The notes under the pieces were generated by a model that ran no database searches, was not told the DNA's origin, and saw only the letters and a program-made list of their open reading frames with translations. A program made the translations under genes and the position numbers. Shown in pieces: positions 10,248 through 19,616 of a stretch of 64,000 nt of DNA; within the stretch, counting starts at the first letter, position 1, and the number at the start of each line of letters is the position of its first letter. This DNA is from Serratia symbiotica str. 'Cinara cedri' (GTDB taxonomy: Bacteria; Pseudomonadota; Gammaproteobacteria; Enterobacterales; Enterobacteriaceae): positions 186,001-250,000 of the forward strand of contig CP002295.1 of assembly GCA_000238975.1 (NCBI GenBank), read 5' to 3'.

Positions 10248-11216
10248 ATGCAGCTAATTCGCGGCATACATAATATTCATCCGTGTCACTATGGATGTGT
10301 CCTCACTATTGGTAATTTTGATGGTGTACATCGAGGTCATCAGGCATTGTTAGAGCAACTAAAACAAGAGAGACAACGTCTCGGGTTGTTGGCTATGGTG
10401 ATGCTCTTTGAGCCGCAGCCATTGGAAGTTTTTGCAATGGATCATGGGCCAACTCGCCTTATGCGTTTACGTGATAAGGTGAAATATTTGGCGCAAGTGG
10501 GGGTGGATTTCTTGCTATGCATTAAATTCAATCGGCGTTTCGCTTCCTATACCGCTCAGGCATTTATATCAGAATTGCTGGTAAAAAAATTAGGTGTTAA
10601 CATATTAATAGTTGGTGATGATTTTCGTTTTGGCGCAGGTCGTCAGGGTGATTTTACGCTATTGCAGCAGGCTGGAAAAGAATATGGTTTTGATGTTATT
10701 AGGGCATCAACTTTTTGTAAAGGTAGTTATCGTATTAGTAGCACCGCTATCCGTCACGCTTTAAATAGAGGTGCATTATCTTTAGCAGAAGATTTACTTG
10801 GGCATTCATATAGTATTTCTGGCCGTGTAGTACATGGCGATGAATTAGGACGTACCATAGGATTTCCTACTGCTAATTTAGCATTAAAACGTTTAATATC
10901 TCCCGTTAAAGGAGTATATGCAGTAGAGGTGTATGGTATAGGGCCTCATCCGTATCCTGGCGTAGCTAATATCGGCACTCGTCCAACTTTTGATGGTATG
11001 TGCTACCGATTAGAAGTACATTTATTTGATGTTACAATAGATCTTTACGGACATCATATTGATGTAGTGCTGCGTAAGAAAATGCGTAATGAACAGAGGT
11101 TTACTTCGCTTGATGCACTTAAGAGGCAATTAGCTAGTGATGTCTTGATAGCTAGGAAATTCTTTGAGGTAAAATATAAGTATAATTTTTATTCTGGTAG
11201 ACTGGTAAAAGTGTAA
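10248..11216 (+). CDS. ribF: Bifunctional riboflavin kinase / FAD synthetase
   Basis: Converts riboflavin to FMN and then FAD. The 322 residues compare with 313 in E. coli. The N-terminal adenylyltransferase domain has the nucleotide-binding motif TIGNFDGVHRGHQ near residues 21-33 and RISSTAIR near 165. The C-terminal riboflavin kinase domain shows GRTIGFPTAN near 203, followed by VKGVYAVEV and NIGTRPTF. The end (KYKYNFYSGRLVKV) is longer than, and unlike, the E. coli tail and may be read-through into former spacer. It is first in the ribF-ileS-lspA order known from enterics, but here 185 bases separate it from ileS. Confidence 0.97.
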   Translation: MQLIRGIHNIHPCHYGCVLTIGNFDGVHRGHQALLEQLKQERQRLGLLAMVMLFEPQPLEVFAMDHGPTRLMRLRDKVKYLAQVGVDFLLCIKFNRRFASYTAQAFISELLVKKLGVNILIVGDDFRFGAGRQGDFTLLQQAGKEYGFDVIRASTFCKGSYRISSTAIRHALNRGALSLAEDLLGHSYSISGRVVHGDELGRTIGFPTANLALKRLISPVKGVYAVEVYGIGPHPYPGVANIGTRPTFDGMCYRLEVHLFDVTIDLYGHHIDVVLRKKMRNEQRFTSLDALKRQLASDVLIARKFFEVKYKYNFYSGRLVKV

Positions 11217-11262
11217 GTAAGTTAGTCAACAGACTTCCTGTTCTAAACATACACGTCACTTA

Positions 11263-11304
11263 TAGTAACTATATAAAGGTAATTAGTAACTATGTAAAGG
11301 TAAT
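11263..11304. repeat. Tandem duplication, 21 bp x 2
   Basis: Units 11263-11283 and 11284-11304 (core TAGTAACTATNTAAAGGTAAT split over 21 bases) differ at one base. They lie in the ribF-ileS spacer. Confidence 0.85.
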
Positions 11305-11401
11305 GTGCAATAATTACGTATATACTAAATTATTAGGTAGGGAATAAATACATAACTTAAAACATAACGAGTAAATAGTCGAAAATGGAAATTAGAATCT
11401 G

Positions 11402-14218
11402 ATGAGTGACTACAAGAATACTCTAAATTTACCTGGCACAGGTTTTTCTATGCGTGGTAATTTAGCTAAGCGTGAGCCAGATATCTTACAGCGATGGTAT
11501 CAGCAGGATCTTTATGGAATGATCCGTGCAGCTAAAAAGGGCAAAAAAATATTTATTTTGCATGATGGTCCACCGTATGCTAACGGCAGTATTCATATTG
11601 GTCATTCAATTAATAAAATTCTTAAAGATATTATTATTAAGTCAAAGGGGCTATCTGGTTTTGATGCACCCTATATCCCAGGATGGGATTGCCATGGTTT
11701 GCCAATCGAATTAAAGGTCGAGCAGTTATACGGCAAGCCTGGCGATAAGTTGAGTGCACCTGAATTCCGTCAAAAATGTCGTGAGTACGTGATTAAGCAG
11801 ATTCAGGCGCAGAAGAAAGACTTCATTCGCCTAGGTGTTCTTGGCGACTGGCAACATCCATACTTGACTATGGACTTTAAGACGGAGGCAAATATTATCC
11901 GCGTGTTAGCTAAAGTTATTAGCAATGGTCACGTATTGAGAGGTAGAAAGCCGGTGCCGTGGTGCATTGATTGCAGCTCTGCTCTGGCGGAGGCAGAATT
12001 AGAATATCACGATATAACTTCTTTATCAATTTATGTGATGTTTCAAGCATCTGATACTGCAGCTGTTGCGTTGAAGTTTGGTTTAAGTAATTTTAATAGT
12101 TCTATTTCATTGGTCATCTGGACTACTACTCCATGGACCTTGCCAGCTAACCGAGCTATTTCTCTGCATCCTAATTATAGCTACCAACTAGTGCAAATCG
12201 ATGCTCATTACTTAATCCTGGCGACCAATCTTGTAAAAAGTGTAATGAAGCTTGCTGGTATTACGGAATGGGTAGTATTAGGTAATTGCAAAGGTACTGA
12301 TTTAGAATTACTACATTTTCAACATCCGTTTATAAGATATACTGTGCCAGTAATCCTTAGTGATCATGTTAGATTAGATATCGGAACTGGTGCAGTGCAT
12401 ACTGCTGGCGGACATGGCCCAGAAGATTTCTTCATTAGTCAGAAATATAATTTAGAAATTGCTAATGTAGTTGGTCCTAATGGTAGATATTTAACAGGTA
12501 TTCATCCGCTGCTAGATGGTAAGTTAGTATTCAGTGCTAATGAATTAATTGTTAATTTGCTTAGTGAGCATGGCACTTTACTATATCAGGAAAAAATAAT
12601 TCATAATTATCCATGTTGTTGGCGTCATAAAACGCCAGTTATCTTTCGTTCAACTTTTCAGTGGTTTATTAGCATAGATAAAAAAGAGCTACGTGTGCAG
12701 TCGCTAGTAGGGAGTAAAGGTGTGCGTTGGACTCCAGATTGTAGTCAGGAGCGCATTGAGACCATGATTATTAATCGCCCGGATTGGTGCATATCTCGTC
12801 AGCGTGCTTGGGGTGTTCCGATGTCACTATGGGTGCATAAAGATACTGCGCAGTTACATCCGCGCAGTGTAGAGTTGATGGAAGAAGTTGCTAATCGTGT
12901 TGAGCGTTATGGTATTGAGGCTTGGTGGAATTTAGATGATGCGAAAATCCTTGGTGCTGACGCGGTTAATTACGAGAAGGTGCTAGACACTTTAGATGTT
13001 TGGTTTGATTCTGGCTCGACGCATGCTTCGGTAGTAGATGTGCGTCCTGAGTTTCATGGACATAGCGCTGATATGTATTTAGAAGGCTCTGACCAACATC
13101 GTGGTTGGTTTATGTCATCATTGATGATTGCTACCGCCATGAAAGGTAAATGTCCTTATAAGGAGGTGATAACTCACGGGTTTACTGTTGATGGTCATGG
13201 GCACAAGATGTCTAAGTCAATCGGTAATACTATCAGTCCACAAGAGGTGATAAATAATCTAGGTGGGGATATTTTGCGTTTATGGGTAGCGTCAACTGAT
13301 TATACTGGTGATATCACGATATCTAATGAGATTCTTAAACGTGCTGCTGATTCTTATCGTCGTATCCGTAATACCGCCCGTTTCCTGCTAGCTAACTTTA
13401 ACGGTTTTGAACCTAGTACCGATTGCATCGCTCCGGAAGATATGGTGGTATTAGATCGTTGGGCAGTTGGTCGCGCGTTGGCGACCCAGAAGGAGATTGA
13501 GCAAGCTTACGCAAGTTATAATTTTCATGAAGTTATACAACATTTGATGCATTTTTGTTCGGTTGAAATGGGATCCTTCTATTTAGATATCATTAAAGAT
13601 CGTCAGTATACTGCTAAGAGTAATAGTTTAGCTCGCCGTAGCTGTCAGACTGCATTATTTCATATCGCTGAGGCGTTAGTTCGTTGGATAGCGCCTATTA
13701 TATCGTTTACTGCCGATGAAATCTGGAGGTTTATGCCAGGTAAACGCACACAGTATGTGTTTACTGAAGAGTGGTATAGTGGTTTGTTCGCTTTGGCAGA
13801 TGAAGAAACAATGAACGATGCTTTTTGGTCTGACTTACTGAAGGTTCGAACTGAAGTTAACAAGGTTTTGGAGCAGGCTCGTGTTAAAAAGTTCCTTGGT
13901 AGCTCACTTGAGGCGTTAGTAATACTATACGCTGACAGTCAGCTAGCAAATAAGCTACATAGCTTGCAAGATGAGCTACGTTTTGTACTGTTAACGTCTG
14001 CCGCGTATGTTTTACCACTCCTAGATGCCAGGGAGGATATTCAGGCCACTGCTTTACTAACAGGGCTGAAAATTGATATTAGCGTTGCTGAAGGTAAAAA
14101 GTGTCCACGTTGCTGGCACTATACCACTGATATTGGCGAAGTAGCTGAATATCAAGATATTTGTGTTCGCTGTGTAACTAATGTAGCCGGTAACGGCGAA
14201 AAGCGTAAATATGCTTAA
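11402..14218 (+). CDS. ileS: Isoleucyl-tRNA synthetase
   Basis: Class I aminoacyl-tRNA synthetase that charges tRNA-Ile and edits misactivated valine. The 938 residues equal the E. coli length. The HIGH motif appears as SIHIGH at about residues 63-68 after PPYANG. KMSKS is at 602-606 ([10 protein letters not shown]). The editing domain lies between them with [13 protein letters not shown]. The C-terminal zinc finger has CPRC near 901-904 and CVRC near 921-924. It is followed 14 bases later by lspA, as in enterics. No anomaly is seen. Confidence 0.99.
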   Translation: MSDYKNTLNLPGTGFSMRGNLAKREPDILQRWYQQDLYGMIRAAKKGKKIFILHDGPPYANGSIHIGHSINKILKDIIIKSKGLSGFDAPYIPGWDCHGLPIELKVEQLYGKPGDKLSAPEFRQKCREYVIKQIQAQKKDFIRLGVLGDWQHPYLTMDFKTEANIIRVLAKVISNGHVLRGRKPVPWCIDCSSALAEAELEYHDITSLSIYVMFQASDTAAVALKFGLSNFNSSISLVIWTTTPWTLPANRAISLHPNYSYQLVQIDAHYLILATNLVKSVMKLAGITEWVVLGNCKGTDLELLHFQHPFIRYTVPVILSDHVRLDIGTGAVHTAGGHGPEDFFISQKYNLEIANVVGPNGRYLTGIHPLLDGKLVFSANELIVNLLSEHGTLLYQEKIIHNYPCCWRHKTPVIFRSTFQWFISIDKKELRVQSLVGSKGVRWTPDCSQERIETMIINRPDWCISRQRAWGVPMSLWVHKDTAQLHPRSVELMEEVANRVERYGIEAWWNLDDAKILGADAVNYEKVLDTLDVWFDSGSTHASVVDVRPEFHGHSADMYLEGSDQHRGWFMSSLMIATAMKGKCPYKEVITHGFTVDGHGHKMSKSIGNTISPQEVINNLGGDILRLWVASTDYTGDITISNEILKRAADSYRRIRNTARFLLANFNGFEPSTDCIAPEDMVVLDRWAVGRALATQKEIEQAYASYNFHEVIQHLMHFCSVEMGSFYLDIIKDRQYTAKSNSLARRSCQTALFHIAEALVRWIAPIISFTADEIWRFMPGKRTQYVFTEEWYSGLFALADEETMNDAFWSDLLKVRTEVNKVLEQARVKKFLGSSLEALVILYADSQLANKLHSLQDELRFVLLTSAAYVLPLLDAREDIQATALLTGLKIDISVAEGKKCPRCWHYTTDIGEVAEYQDICVRCVTNVAGNGEKRKYA

Positions 14219-14232
14219 GAGCTCTATATCTA

Positions 14233-14706
14233 ATGAGTAAATTAATTTATTCGACCGGATTACGTTGGTTATGGGTAGTGGTAGTAATATTAGTGCTAGA
14301 TATTGCAAGTAAACAATGGGTGCGTTATCACCTAGTTTTAGGTCAGTCTAAAACTTTCATTCCATCGTTTAATTTGTTTTATACTCGTAATTATGGTGCT
14401 GCGTTTAGTTTTCTCGCTCATCACTGCGGTTGGCAACGTTGGCTCTTTGCTTGTATTGCTATTGCAACTATATTGGTACTAATGGTGATGATGTATAATG
14501 AAATTGCACAGCAGAAGCTAAAAAATATTGCTTATGCTTTTATTATGGGGGGCGCGTTCGGTAATCTTTACGATAGATTATATAGTGGTTTTGTAGTTGA
14601 TTTTATTGATTTTTACGTTAGTAACTGGCATTACCCAACCTTTAATTTAGCAGATATTTTTATTTGCGTAGGAGCAGTAATGATCATTCTAGAGAGTTTT
14701 CTATGA
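14233..14706 (+). CDS. lspA: Lipoprotein signal peptidase (signal peptidase II)
   Basis: Inner-membrane aspartic protease that cleaves signal peptides of diacylglyceryl-prolipoproteins. The 157 residues compare with 164 in E. coli; the loss is at the C-terminal tail. Four membrane segments can be seen, the first in [16 protein letters not shown]. The catalytic aspartates lie in the conserved blocks GNLYDR...[11 protein letters not shown] and [21 protein letters not shown] is also conserved. In E. coli fkpB and ispH follow directly. Here fkpB is missing and 677 bases intervene. Retention implies the cell still makes lipoproteins. Confidence 0.96.
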   Translation: MSKLIYSTGLRWLWVVVVILVLDIASKQWVRYHLVLGQSKTFIPSFNLFYTRNYGAAFSFLAHHCGWQRWLFACIAIATILVLMVMMYNEIAQQKLKNIAYAFIMGGAFGNLYDRLYSGFVVDFIDFYVSNWHYPTFNLADIFICVGAVMIILESFL

Positions 14707-15383
14707 CTATCAAAATAAGAGATAAAAATAGAAATAATTAATATAGTAATTCAGGTTATAATATTAATTCGGGTTATGGCTTGTATATTTTATTTTTTAA
14801 TTTGTGCTTAATCTAGAGGTCTAGAGATCTAGAGATCTAGATGATAGTATAGTCTTTGCATTTAACTTACTATAATTAAATAGTATTACTGTTTTATTTG
14901 GAGTGTGGTATTTTGATCAATGTTACTGAAAAGATAATGAACAGATTTACATGCGTATAATAAATTCATTTTTATCTATATTGCATTATATATATTTTCT
15001 CTATATTTTATAAAAAATTTATCACTTTATTTGTTAATTATTTTAATTAATCTAACTTGTTTTTTTTGATTGTTTAATTGTTACTACAATTAGTATATAT
15101 AAGTTGTTAATTAATTACTTTTTAAGAAAAATATGTATAGTAGAGATATATATTTGCGTGACTTTCTTATAGGATGACTGTATGCGGTTTCTAGATTTTA
15201 TTTAATTTTTGATCTTATTACTTTTATTGTTAATAATATTTAAATTTTAGCATAGTGATAGTAGCGATAGATAATGCTATTGCTTTTTACTATAATTTTT
15301 AATTTCTAGATTATTCATTGCTGTTTATGTTGAATTACTAATTATTGATTATTAAATTACTCTTATAAGATGGGAGATAGCTT
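14707..15383. other. Eroded spacer where fkpB is expected
   Basis: 677 AT-rich bases between lspA and ispH. E. coli has the peptidyl-prolyl isomerase gene fkpB here. No frame or motif of it can be recognised, so I infer loss. It holds short tandem copies of CTAGAGAT (14812-14842) and an imperfect direct repeat AATTCAGGTTAT / AATTCGGGTTAT near 14748-14776. Confidence 0.7.
14812..14842. repeat. Short tandem repeat based on CTAGAGAT
   Basis: Four adjacent 8-9-base copies (TCTAGAGG, TCTAGAGAT, CTAGAGAT, CTAGATGAT). A simple slippage product. Confidence 0.8.
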
Positions 15384-16328
15384 ATACAAATTCTGTTAGC
15401 CAATCCACGTGGTTTTTGTGCTGGCGTAGATCGTGCGATCAGTATCGTTGAGCGTGCGTTAGAGATTCATGGGGCTCCAATCTACGTACGGCATGAGGTG
15501 GTACATAATCGCTATGTTGTTAATAGTTTATGTCAGAGTGGAGTAGTATTTATTGAAGAGATATCTGAGGTTCCGGACGGATCAATTTTAATTTTTCTAG
15601 CGCATGGGGTATCTCAAGCAGTGCGTGCTGAAGTTAGAACTCGTAATTTAACTATGCTATATGATGCCACTTGCCCACTCGTAACTAAGGTACATATGGC
15701 GGTAGCGCGTGCTAGTCGCGTTGGCATGGAGGCTATCTTGATTGGCCACGCCGATCATCCAGAAGTTCAAGGCACTATGGGTCAGTATAGTAATCTACAA
15801 GGCGGCATATATCTTGTTGAGTCATTAGAAGATGTATGGCAATTACAAGTTAAAGATAAAAATAATCTATGTTTTATGACTCAGACGACGCTATCAGTGT
15901 CTGATACTTTAGATATGATCGATGCGTTACGTCAGCGTTTCCCCAGTATTATCGGGTCACGTAAAGATGATATTTGTTACGCTACTACTAACCGTCAGGA
16001 AGCCGTATGCAATTTGATCGATGATGTAGATATAATATTAGTAGTAGGTTCGCAGAATTCTTCTAACTCTAATCGTTTAGCTGAGTTAGCTAAGCGGGCT
16101 GGAAAACCTGCTTATCTCATTGACTCTGCAGTAGATATTAAGGAATCTTGGTTTAATAAGGTGTACAATATTGGTGTTACTGCTGGTGCTTCTGCGCCTG
16201 CCTTGTTAGTAGATGAGGTTATTATTCATTTAAAAGCATTAGGTGGTACTGTTGTACGTGAGATTAGTGGCCGTAAAGAAAATATTGTATTTACAATACC
16301 TAAAGAGCTTTGTATAGATATTCAGTAA
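15384..16328 (+). CDS. ispH: 4-hydroxy-3-methylbut-2-enyl diphosphate reductase with apparent AUA start
   Basis: Last enzyme of the MEP isoprenoid pathway, an Fe-S reductase producing IPP and DMAPP. From 15384 the frame reads (I)[17 protein letters not shown], matching the E. coli start [14 protein letters not shown]. The first codon is ATA, not ATG. An in-frame TAG lies directly before it at 15378-15380 except for one CTT codon, so no upstream ATG, GTG or TTG is possible. GGGAG at 15372-15376 sits seven bases before the ATA. This start gives 314 residues (E. coli 316). The three cluster cysteines are present at residues 12, 97 and 198. The first in-frame GTG (15498) would remove Cys12. In-frame CTG at 15393 is another possible start. 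rihC, which follows in E. coli, is missing. Confidence 0.93.
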   Translation: MQILLANPRGFCAGVDRAISIVERALEIHGAPIYVRHEVVHNRYVVNSLCQSGVVFIEEISEVPDGSILIFLAHGVSQAVRAEVRTRNLTMLYDATCPLVTKVHMAVARASRVGMEAILIGHADHPEVQGTMGQYSNLQGGIYLVESLEDVWQLQVKDKNNLCFMTQTTLSVSDTLDMIDALRQRFPSIIGSRKDDICYATTNRQEAVCNLIDDVDIILVVGSQNSSNSNRLAELAKRAGKPAYLIDSAVDIKESWFNKVYNIGVTAGASAPALLVDEVIIHLKALGGTVVREISGRKENIVFTIPKELCIDIQ

Positions 16329-16684
16329 TTTTATCAAACCATTAAGTACTTATTACTTTTTTAAGTTTTACATTCAGATGGTAAGTAATTTATTTTTATA
16401 CTAAGTGTTGTTTTTATTATTTTCAATATTGCTTTTTAGAGCGATAATATCTTTTAATTAGTAGTGTGTAGTATATAGTATGTTAGATTTAGTTTTATTA
16501 GAGTAATTCTTAATATAGACATAAGTAATATTTAAATATCAGTAAGCTATCTTAAAATTATAAATGTTATAGATCATGGTTATTTAATCATATATATAAT
16601 TCTTTTTATTAAGATTTGCAAAATTAAAAATAGTATTTAGGCAAAAATTAGCTAAATGTAAATAGGGATAAGGTTTATAAAGCT

Positions 16685-16709
16685 CGATATTATATACTTA
16701 ATAATATCG
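16685..16709. repeat. Inverted repeat, 9-bp arms
   Basis: CGATATTAT at 16685-16693 and ATAATATCG at 16701-16709 with a 7-nt loop. Function unknown; far from either gene end. Confidence 0.5.
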
Positions 16710-16778
16710 CGGTAATGATGTTATGGCTACGTAATTAAAAATTGTTAACAAAGTATGTATAGCATGTATGAGCACTGT

Positions 16779-16804
16779 ACATCATGCGATGATGTGTTCT
16801 TTCT
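16779..16804 (+). terminator. Possible terminator-like hairpin
   Basis: ACATCAT-GCG-ATGATGT, extendable by wobble pairs, followed by the moderately U-rich GTTCTTTCT. It lies 450 bases after ispH, so it may be the relic terminator of the lost neighbour. Confidence 0.35.
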
Positions 16805-16989
16805 ACAAAGAATAATTAATCACCTCATATATTAGGTATGTACGGATTTATAAATTGTATAGTAAGTGACTCAGTAGATAAGTAAAGCGCATATATTATT
16901 TATATATAATCTGTTATTCGTGAAAGCTTGCTAGATGGGTATCTAATTCTCTAAGGTGAAATTAAAATTATATTGATAAGAGAGCGGAC

Positions 16990-17805
16990 ATGATTAGTTC
17001 ACGTATCCGAATAGCTATTTCTAGTGCTAGCGGCCGTATGGGGCGCGAATTAATTAGAGTTGTGCAGCAGACGGAAAACCTAGTGCTAGGGGCGGCGTTA
17101 TCACGTCCAGCTTCTAGTTTATTTGGCGTGGATGCGGGTGTGTTAGCTGGTATTGGCTCAGTGGGTATTATCCTTAGTGATAGCTTAGATAAAGTAGTAG
17201 ATAATTTCGATATTCTGATTGATTTTTCTAGTCCAGATAATACTTTGAGACACCTTACTACTTGTGTACTAAAACATAAGGCTATGGTTATTGGTACTAC
17301 TGGCTTTGATGATGCCGGTAAAAAAGCTATAAGTAATGCGGCGCAGCATATTGGTATAGTTTTTGCCTCTAATTTTAGCGTTGGAGTAAATTTAATACTA
17401 AAGTTGCTAGAGAGGGTTGCTAAAGTAATGGGTGATTCTAGTGATATTGAAATTACTGAGGCACATCACCGCGATAAAGTAGATGCACCATCTAGTACTG
17501 CATTAGCGATGGGAAAGGTTATTGCGGGTACTTTAGGCCGAGATCTAAAAGATTGTGCAGTATACACGCGTAAAGGTTATACTGGTAAACGTGATCCGAA
17601 GAGTATTGGTTTCACTACTATTCGTGCTGGTGATATCATTGGTGATCATAGCGTTATGTTCATTAATGCATCTGAGCGTGTGGAAATTACTCATAAAGCC
17701 TCTAATCGTATAATTTTTGCTAGTGGAGCAGTACGAGCAGCATCTTGGTTATATAAGAAAGATAGAGGGTTATTTGATATGCATGATGTGCTTAATTTAG
17801 ACTAA
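16990..17805 (+). CDS. dapB: 4-hydroxy-tetrahydrodipicolinate reductase with altered glycines
   Basis: NAD(P)H-dependent reductase of the diaminopimelate/lysine pathway, needed for peptidoglycan cross-linking. The 271 residues align nearly position for position with E. coli DapB (273). The catalytic block [11 protein letters not shown] retains His159, His160 and Lys163. Three conserved glycines are serine here: residues 12 and 14 of the nucleotide loop ([10 protein letters not shown] instead of AIAGAGGRMG) and residue 169 (DAPSST instead of DAPSGT) in the substrate site. Each could arise from one G-to-A change. GTTGF and [10 protein letters not shown] are conserved. The frame is intact and the gene stands alone, so it is probably still functional but weakened or compensated. 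Confidence 0.96.
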   Translation: MISSRIRIAISSASGRMGRELIRVVQQTENLVLGAALSRPASSLFGVDAGVLAGIGSVGIILSDSLDKVVDNFDILIDFSSPDNTLRHLTTCVLKHKAMVIGTTGFDDAGKKAISNAAQHIGIVFASNFSVGVNLILKLLERVAKVMGDSSDIEITEAHHRDKVDAPSSTALAMGKVIAGTLGRDLKDCAVYTRKGYTGKRDPKSIGFTTIRAGDIIGDHSVMFINASERVEITHKASNRIIFASGAVRAASWLYKKDRGLFDMHDVLNLD

Positions 17806-18452
17806 TGATAATTCAGGGTATTATAAAACCATACTAATGAGAATGATTTTTTTTAAAAATGATAAGGTTAATAACCTTTGCTGATTTTTAAATAAAAATA
17901 TATTAAAATAAAAATTTATATATATAGCTTTTATATATTTGAGTTATTTTTAAAGATAAATGTCTTATACAAGGCATTTGTTAGTTAACTTTATCACAAT
18001 AGTATATTAATTGTATATTAATGCACCCATGTAAATTGTTTATTTATCAAATATTAGTTGTATTTTATTATGTTACAGTTAATTTTAATAAATATTGAGA
18101 TTTATAATGATCAGAAGAAAAATATTATTTTATGCTATACAGTTAATTTTATTAACAGTTATAATTGATTAATCATAGGTTTATATGCATTACTTAAAGT
18201 CATAGTAAGATAACCAAAATGAGTAAGATGGATATTTTACTTCCATTTGTAAGAAAAGCAATTACTAATTTAAATAATATGTAAAGATATACATAAGAAT
18301 ATAACTATAGGCATATAAAAAGGTGTTTATCATTAAAAATTGTGTTCGAATTTTCAAGAATTGGTATCACGAATGGATTATCGTATTAATTTATAATTTA
18401 ATATCATAATTAATATGCGAATTTTGCAATTAATTATTTATGGGAGGATATT
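17806..18452. promoter_or_regulatory. Upstream region of carAB
   Basis: 647 AT-rich bases with no gene. Near its end, AATTAAT at 18408-18414 and ATTAATT at 18429-18435 form a dyad around ATGCGAATTTTGCA, shortly before the carA ribosome-binding site GGGAGG (18442-18447). In E. coli the carA-proximal promoter and arginine-repressor sites lie in this position and include AATTAATATGC. The resemblance suggests a remnant of arginine control. I cannot define the promoter boxes. Confidence 0.4.
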
Positions 18453-19601
18453 TTGATTAAGTCAGCCATATTAGTTCTGGAGGACGGTACTCAATTCCAT
18501 GGTCGGGCCATCGGGATAACTGGCATGGCAGTAGGTGAGGTAGTATTTAATACGTCTATGACTGGTTATCAAGAAATCCTCACTGATCCTTCCTATTCAC
18601 GTCAGATTATTACTCTTACTTACCCGCACATCGGTAATGTTGGTACTAATACTTGCGATGAAGAATCTTCTACAATTTATGCTCAAGGGCTAGTCATCCG
18701 TGATTTACCATTTACTGCAAGTAATTACCGTAATGAAAAAAGTCTTTATGCGTACCTTAAGCGTCATAATATTGTAGCAATTGCAGATATTGATACTCGT
18801 AAGCTTATCCGTATTCTACGGGAGCAAGGTGCTCAAAATGGCTGTATTATTGCTGCTGATTTACCGGATGCTATGTTAGCATTAGCTAAGGCGCAAAGAT
18901 TCCCTGGGTTAAAGGGTATAGATTTAGTAAAACAAGTAACTACTAAAGAAATTTATCGTTGGCAACAAGGCAGTTGGCAGATTGAACATAATCCTCTAGG
19001 GGATCAAATTATCGATGCGCTTCCTTTTCATGTGGTTGTTTATGATTATGGTATTAAGCGTAATATTTTACGCTTGCTAGTGGATCGTGGTTGTCATCTT
19101 ACTGTAGTCCCAGCACAAACTTCTACTGACCAAGTTTTGAATATGAGTCCTGATGGTATCTTTTTATCTAATGGCCCAGGTGACCCAGAGCCGTGCACTT
19201 ATGCTATTAACTCTATAAAAAAATATTTAGAAACCGATATTCCGCTCTTTGGTATTTGTTTAGGTCATCAACTATTAGCGCTAGCAAATGGTGCAAAAAC
19301 TATAAAGATGAAGCTTGGTCACCATGGTAGTAATCACCCAGTAAAGGATCTTGATAACAATCGCGTAATCATCACTACCCAGAATCATGGCTTTGCGGTG
19401 GATGAGGATAATCTACCAGAAACTTTGCGTGTAACACATAAATCATTATTTGATCAAACAGTACAGGGTATTCATCATATTAATAAAGCAGCATTTAGCT
19501 TCCAGGGACATCCAGAAGCTAGCCCAGGACCCCATGATGCTATGTTTTTATTTGATCACTTTATTGAATTAATTGAGACGTATCGTACTAGCGGGAAATA
19601 A
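18453..19601 (+). CDS. carA: Carbamoyl-phosphate synthase small subunit (glutamine amidotransferase)
   Basis: Hydrolyses glutamine and channels ammonia to CarB for carbamoyl phosphate, the precursor of arginine and pyrimidines. The 382 residues equal the E. coli length. The class I amidotransferase domain has the catalytic Cys269 in GICLGHQ and His/Glu in QGHPEAS near residues 351-357. The start is TTG, read as [12 protein letters not shown], with GGGAGG five bases upstream. E. coli carA also uses UUG, so this is ancestral, not decay. carB follows 15 bases after the stop. Confidence 0.98.
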   Translation: MIKSAILVLEDGTQFHGRAIGITGMAVGEVVFNTSMTGYQEILTDPSYSRQIITLTYPHIGNVGTNTCDEESSTIYAQGLVIRDLPFTASNYRNEKSLYAYLKRHNIVAIADIDTRKLIRILREQGAQNGCIIAADLPDAMLALAKAQRFPGLKGIDLVKQVTTKEIYRWQQGSWQIEHNPLGDQIIDALPFHVVVYDYGIKRNILRLLVDRGCHLTVVPAQTSTDQVLNMSPDGIFLSNGPGDPEPCTYAINSIKKYLETDIPLFGICLGHQLLALANGAKTIKMKLGHHGSNHPVKDLDNNRVIITTQNHGFAVDEDNLPETLRVTHKSLFDQTVQGIHHINKAAFSFQGHPEASPGPHDAMFLFDHFIELIETYRTSGK

Positions 19602-19616
19602 TCAGGAGCAATAAGA

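Larger units (their letters stand above)
16329..16989. other. Eroded spacer between ispH and dapB
   Basis: 661 AT-rich bases replacing E. coli rihC. No coding remnant is recognised. Two stem-loops stand out: CGATATTAT / ATAATATCG at 16685-16709 (nine pairs, 7-nt loop) and ACATCAT / ATGATGT at 16779-16795 (seven pairs, 3-nt loop), the latter followed by GTTCTTTCT. Confidence 0.7.

Noticed and set aside
15498-16328. ispH starting at the in-frame GTG 15498
   Set aside because: This would remove 38 conserved residues including Fe-S ligand Cys12, although the sequence upstream still encodes them.
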